Shown here one piece after another: positions 59,808-64,000 of a stretch of DNA of 64,000 bases. This DNA is from Tolypeutes matacus (Eukaryota; Chordata; Mammalia; Cingulata; Chlamyphoridae). The stretch's first letter is position 1, and each line of letters starts with the position of its first letter. A model generated the notes under the pieces. The model did no database searches, was not told the origin of the DNA, and worked only from the letters and a program-made list of their open reading frames with translations. The DNA lies in the NCBI GenBank assembly GCA_026826555.1, contig JAKSZT010053769.1, positions 4,308,505-4,372,504 of the forward strand, given 5' to 3'. Both the position numbers and the translations under genes were made by a program.

Positions 59808-61060
59808 GAATGGGTCCCAATCCATCTAAAGAAATCTAATGGTGCACTGCTATCTAGCACACTAGCTGGTTTCATGTATAAAAATTATGGTCTTGCCTCA
59901 TGTAAATTCTTACCCTGCTGGATCTGGTGCATTAGAGTAAATCTTGTATTATCATGCCAACAATGGGGATCTTTTGATATGCCTAAATTAGTATATTTGT
60001 ATGCTCAAGTAGAAAATAGAGGCTCTAAAACTAATCAACCTGAATTAAACACTTATTTTAGTTCATACTTGGAAGCTTCCAAATTCATAACTAATTCTAA
60101 AATTGCCTCTCTTCAAGAAACAAATACTAAAGTAACAAATACCAGTAAATACCTATCTAAGTGTATTATCAATCTTGAACTCCTGAATCTGACTGTTTTA
60201 ACCCTCCTTTAAACCCCTCCTGTCTTCTTCCTCTACGTCCTAGCTTAGCCTAACTCTCCTTCTAAAGTGATAAGATTTCCGGAATCCTAATGAAGACCCA
60301 GTGGACTTTGCAAAATAATTCAATCTTATAATTCAGACTTATAAGTCTGGATACTCAGACCTTTACCAATTAATTTACATGACTGTTGGTGAAGGTCATG
60401 CCAAAATCTGGGTAGACAAAGCTAATTGGAAAAATCTCTTAAGTGACTTTGCAAAATGAATGGCATTTACACTAGCTAAGGAACTTCATAAGGTTATAAG
60501 GTCATACCTGAAGTTTTTCCCCAAATTATTGGTGGGAGAAAAATACAACAATGTACCCAGAATCTTGATGAGCCTATATATGAATATTAAAACAGGCTCA
60601 AAACAGGCTCAAAACAAAACAAAACAAAACAAAACAAAACAAAACAAAACAAAACAACAACCTTTGAACAATTCTCAGGCCTTGACCATATTAACCCCAA
60701 AATCTCTACCCTATTTAAATCTACTTTTGTTGAAGGCCTTTCCAATGAACTAAATATCACTCTATAATGTAAACAACTAAAAGAGAACCTAATGATTTAG
60801 TAAATCTCACAGATCAATTAGATCACACCTTGAAGAAAAAGCTGAGAAATAAATATCCTACCCAAGCTAGAATGGCAGCTAGGTAAGCCCCGATAGACCC
60901 TCTAGAAACCAGGGTTCAGGGTGCTGGAACTTGTAATTACTGTAAATAACCTGGACATTGGAAAAAAGACTGCCCCAAACTTCCTGAAAACAGCAGTAAA
61001 CCCCCTAATGCTCTTTGTTCTCTAAGAAAGCAAAGTGCCTTTCAAATAGCACTGCTAGGG
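59808..61060 (+). pseudogene. gag: ERV gag remnant
   Basis: Gag would form the virus core. A likely start is the ATG at 59808 (MGPNPSKEI, then a stop). The best open piece (59874-60212) looks like matrix-region sequence, and a capsid-like piece follows around 60300-60600 in broken frames. The nucleocapsid end is recognisable by a CCHC knuckle at 60932-60973 with correct spacing (C, +3 C, +8 H, +13 C), although a stop codon sits at the sixth position. An (AAAAC)n expansion interrupts the capsid region. Confidence 0.75.
60611..60656 (+). repeat. (AAAAC)n microsatellite
   Basis: Nine uninterrupted AAAAC units in the gag remnant, preceded by a duplicated 'acaggctcaaa' phrase. Likely slippage expansion after insertion. 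Confidence 0.9.
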
Positions 61061-61130
61061 CTGCCCCAGGAGATGGCAGAGGCTTTTCCAATTGTCCACA
61101 TGACATCTTTAGGTGAAATTGATCTGATAA

Positions 61131-61391
61131 TTGGAAATAATGGGAAATGAGAGCATACAGGCTCTAATAGATATTAGGGCTCTCTTCTCTGTCTTAAACC
61201 CCATCGCTCTTGTTAACCGTCCTCCCTGGAGTACAGAAACAACTCAAATAGTAGGAGTCTCCAACAAACCCAAAACTGTCTTTAATTCCCCCAATTCCCT
61301 TTCAATTAGGACATTTACAATCATGATTTTTTATTATTTCACTCTACCCCAATTCACCTTCCTGGGAAAAGATTTCCTTGGATTGTTTTAA
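61131..61391 (+). pseudogene. pro: ERV protease remnant
   Basis: An 86-codon open frame contains ALIDIRA where retroviral aspartic proteases have the active-site D-T-G-A; the aspartate remains but the next two residues are changed. The frame ends with FLGKDFLGLF, matching the position of the conserved Gly-Arg/Lys-Asp motif near the protease C-terminus. It directly follows the nucleocapsid remnant. Confidence 0.72.
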
Positions 61392-61399
61392 GCACACAT

Positions 61400-62168
61400 A
61401 TCTTTCTCCCAAATGAGGAAAAGTAATTTGGAGCTCTTAAAAAAAGATTTAACGGACCAGGATAAGGAATTAAGTCCTACACATATTCTTGTCCTTTCAG
61501 TCAAAGAAATAAAATTTAAAGACCACCCTCTTTTAGCTACTATTTTATTTTAGCAACTCATTCAGCTGTATTCTTTCAGCCTCACCAATCCCTGCCCCTA
61601 GGGCTTCCTCCTAGACCTTGGCCAAATCCAAAGCATTCTAACTTTCCTTCCTCCCAAGACAAAAACTGTCAAAAAAAAAAAAAATTTTTTTTTTTTGCCT
61701 TGCAAGATTTTGTAGAAATTGATTTCCTAATTTTCCTCTGATCACACAACCTTTCTATGCTTTGTTTAAAGCTAACCAAATTGAGCCCCTTATTTGGGAT
61801 GAAACTTGTTAAAATTCCTTTAAGGAGATAAAGCATAGTTTGCTCTGCACTTCCACACTGGGACCCTAATTACAAATTACCCTGTTTTTCTCCTTGTCCA
61901 TGAATGAGACAGGAACTCCTTAGGTTTCTTTACATTGAAGCATAGATACCAACATGGACCTCTACGATTAGCCAGCAATTGGATACCACAGCCAGGGAAC
62001 TTTCCCCTTGCATAAGGTCCATTGCTGCAACAGCAAAACTTCTAGATCTATTGAAGAATTAATTATGGAAATTAATAACATAAATTGACTATTTGTCCCT
62101 CATTCTATTGAAGCTTTTTCTACCAACAGATTAACTTCTTATGAAATTCTCATATTTTTCTTCTCTTA
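61400..62168 (+). pseudogene. pol: ERV reverse transcriptase remnant, catalytic core missing
   Basis: Short pieces resembling the start and the C-terminal connection part of a retroviral RT are found, but I see no counterpart of the catalytic Y-x-D-D segment. The protease-to-RNase H distance, after subtracting the 501-bp LTR, is about 0.9 kb, several hundred bases shorter than usual. An A/T-run near 61671-61697 may mark the junction of the deletion. Confidence 0.55.
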
Positions 62169-62169
62169 A

Positions 62170-62670
62170 TGTGTTTTAGTTTGCTAGACTGCTGAAACTC
62201 AATATACTAGAAATGGGTTAGATTTTACAATGGGTATTTATCAGCTTTAAAGCTTAGAGTTCTTAGGCCCTAAAACTGTCCAAATCAAGGCATCATTAGG
62301 TGATGCTTTTTCCCTGATGACTGGCTGCCAGCAGTCCTGGACTCCTCTGTCATATGGCAAGACACCTGGCAGCATCTGCTGGTCTCTCACTTCTCTTCCA
62401 GGTTTCATTGCTTCAGCTTCTGGCTTCTTCTGACTTTCTCTCCTTCTGTGGCTTTTTCCCTCTTCATATTCATCCTGTTTATAAAGGACTCCAGTAAGAG
62501 GATTAAGACCCACCTTGGGCCACATATTACTGAAGTAATCTAATCAAAAGGCCCTTAACTTAGATACCCAAATCAAAACATCCCACCCACAATAGGTTTA
62601 CCCCCACAGGAATGGAACAGCTTTAACAACTTGATTTTCTGGGTTACATACAGTCACAAACTACCACACA
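62170..62670 (-). repeat. MaLR (MLT1-like) solo LTR inserted in the ERV pol
   Basis: It closely resembles 20775-21227 in the same orientation: 'gtttgctagactgctgaaa', 'atcaaggcatcattaggtgatgc', 'ggctgccagcagtcctgga', 'aaggactccagtaagagg' and 'cacaggaatgga'. The ERV reading is interrupted here. A 5-bp duplication could not be settled, so the ends are uncertain by a few bases. Confidence 0.82.
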
Positions 62671-62699
62671 GCATCTCCTTTTTTTCATTGCCACAACTT

Positions 62700-63330
62700 C
62701 CAACCATTTCTGATGAAACTCCAGGACTACATAGCTTTAACTGATTAGTTTTAAGCCCTTGAATAGATTTGCAAGAAATCCCAAATGATAATACTGATAT
62801 GTTCTGGTATACAGATGGTTTTCATCTTAAAGATAACTCAGGTAACTATTTTGTCAGATTTGCTATTACTTCTAACCATGAAGCAATAGAAGCAAATTCC
62901 TTACCTAATCCTACCTTAGTATAGCAAGCTGAGATTTTTGCTCTCACAAGAACTGTATACTTACAGAAAGAAAGATGTCAAATATATATACTGATAGTAT
63001 GCTATTGGGATTGTTTATGATTTTGAAATGTGACGGAAACAAAGAGGTTTTTAACCTCCAATGGAGGAAAAACAAAAACAACAGCTCTTATGTTAAGGAA
63101 TTTCTGGATGCTATACCATTACCAAAGGCTTTGGCTATAATTGAAATACCTGGTCATTCTTAGGCAAATATGGAAGAAAGCACTGGCAACCACACAGCTT
63201 ATACAGCTGCAAAAAAAATTGCAAGATAAAGTCTAGTTCTATTCCTGTTCCTATAAAAAGTTTTGAACCAAACAACTGTATTGAAAAAGAAAAGGAAAAA
63301 TGCTGGGTGCATTTATAAGCCTGCAATTAA
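62700..63330 (+). pseudogene. pol: ERV RNase H remnant
   Basis: WYTDGF at about 62805-62822 and IYTDSM at about 62984-63001 correspond to two of the conserved aspartate motifs of retroviral RNase H. Between them lies the segment with QAEIFALTR, typical of the gammaretroviral domain and carrying the conserved glutamate. Stops (for example before QAEI) break the frame. The domain degrades the RNA strand during reverse transcription. Confidence 0.75.
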
Positions 63331-63379
63331 ATCATGTTTTAGCCCTGATGGTAAACCATCCTCTCTACTTGCCTCTAGG

Positions 63380-64000
63380 AAACTGTTTTGGAAATTATTC
63401 ATAATATGTCTCACTGTAATACTAATAAAATGATAAACCAAGGTAGGCAATATTTCTGGAAATTATCCCTTAAAATAGCTATGAAATTATATCACAATTG
63501 TTTAATTTTTCCTAAGCATAATGTAATAAAACCTTTCCATAACTCTCAAGGACATTTGGCAATAGGACTTTATTCAACTGCCTCCTTCCCAAGGCTATAC
63601 ATGTGTTTTAACAATGATTTGTATATACTCCCATTGGGCTGAAGCCTTTCCCTACAGACAAGCTACTGAAGCTACTGTCACAAAAGTATTATTAGAAAAA
63701 AATAATTACAAATTGGAGAATTCCCTTGAGCCTTCACAGTGACTAAAGAACCCATTTACAGGAAAATTATAAAAACAGGATGCAAAATATGGCCTATTTT
63801 GCAACATTTTCATTTTGTCTGTTACCTCCAATTCTCAGCATTAGTAGAAAGAACAAATGGTGCAATTAAAACTCAATTAGCTAAATTCATGGAATCCCTG
63901 AATCTACCATGGCCAGAAACCTTACCTATAGTCTGACTAAATCTAAGATCCACTCCTTTTGGAAAACATAAATTATCCCCGTTTGAAATTATAACAGGGA
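63380..64000 (+). pseudogene. pol: ERV integrase remnant, continues beyond the window
   Basis: The N-terminal zinc-binding part is at about 63400-63500 (H and C residues still visible), the catalytic-core start around 63600-63660, and the conserved VERTNG segment with the core glutamate at 63844-63861, followed by LPWPETLPIV. Several stops lie between. The window ends within the C-terminal part. Confidence 0.75.

Larger units (their letters stand above)
59800..64000 (+). mobile_element. Decayed class I endogenous retrovirus, right part outside the window
   Basis: Plus-strand remnants appear in the order gag (about 59808-61060), protease (61131-61391), reverse transcriptase end (about 61400-62168), RNase H (about 62700-63330) and integrase (about 63380 onward). 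A single CCHC zinc knuckle and the integrase and RNase H motifs place it with gammaretrovirus-like (ERV1) elements. No 5' LTR or primer binding site was found to the left, and env and the 3' LTR would lie beyond position 64000. All genes are broken by stops and frameshifts, a MaLR LTR splits pol, and the reverse transcriptase core seems deleted. Confidence 0.82.

Noticed and set aside
1..64000. CRISPR arrays, operons, bacterial promoters, ribosome binding sites, phage
   Set aside because: No spaced direct-repeat array or dense gene layout exists. The sequence is clearly mammalian nuclear DNA, and the regular repeats are microsatellites or retroelement tails.

Overview
This window looks like non-coding, repeat-rich nuclear DNA from a placental mammal, most likely a xenarthran close to the armadillo (Dasypus). 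The reasons are several SINEs with a tRNA-Ala-like head of the armadillo DAS type, a dense set of LINE-1 (L1) copies with matching 3' tails, MaLR/MLT1-type LTRs, and a retroposed copy of a conserved mammalian gene. The species call is inference. I found no intact protein-coding gene of the host. Every longer open reading frame I could identify is a LINE-1, retroviral or retropseudogene remnant, or the antisense shadow of one.

Layout. 1-6870: mostly unique AT-rich DNA with an L1 tail, one MaLR LTR and one SINE. 6871-11950: a 5'-truncated L1 with a 15-bp target-site duplication (TSD) and a second L1 tail nested inside. 11951-19655: a long, broken L1 with recognisable ORF2, ORF1 and 5'UTR, interrupted by an LTR and by a 300-bp retroinsert of unknown identity. 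19656-28961: unique DNA with two MaLR LTRs in opposite orientation, an ancient L1 remnant and a 606-bp solo LTR with a 4-bp TSD. 28971-29936: first copy of a composite retroelement. 30075-34467: a processed pseudogene of CARNMT1 with poly(A) tract, poly(A) signal and decayed TSD, itself hit by an LTR. 34550-36864: a MaLR provirus with both LTRs, internal region and 5-bp TSD. 38470-57478: one very old L1 that has received a stack of later insertions, including a full-length 8.2-kb L1 (39804-48027), another L1 (48286-52298), an LTR, several SINEs and two tail-only micro-insertions. 57931-58861: second copy of the composite element, with a perfect 16-bp TSD, in what may be the 3' flank of a zinc-finger pseudogene (59035-59660). 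About 59800-64000: a decayed class I endogenous retrovirus running off the window.

How the parts relate. Nearly everything was placed by L1 reverse transcriptase or by LTR-retroelement integration, and the nesting gives relative ages. The most interesting item is the composite element. Two independent insertions share the same 5' end, the same ~220-bp 5' domain with a perfect 10-bp hairpin, the same tRNA-derived SINE block and the same L1-like 3' tail. That is the architecture of an SVA-like non-autonomous retroposon rather than of random L1 truncation. I cannot say without a database search whether it is already catalogued.
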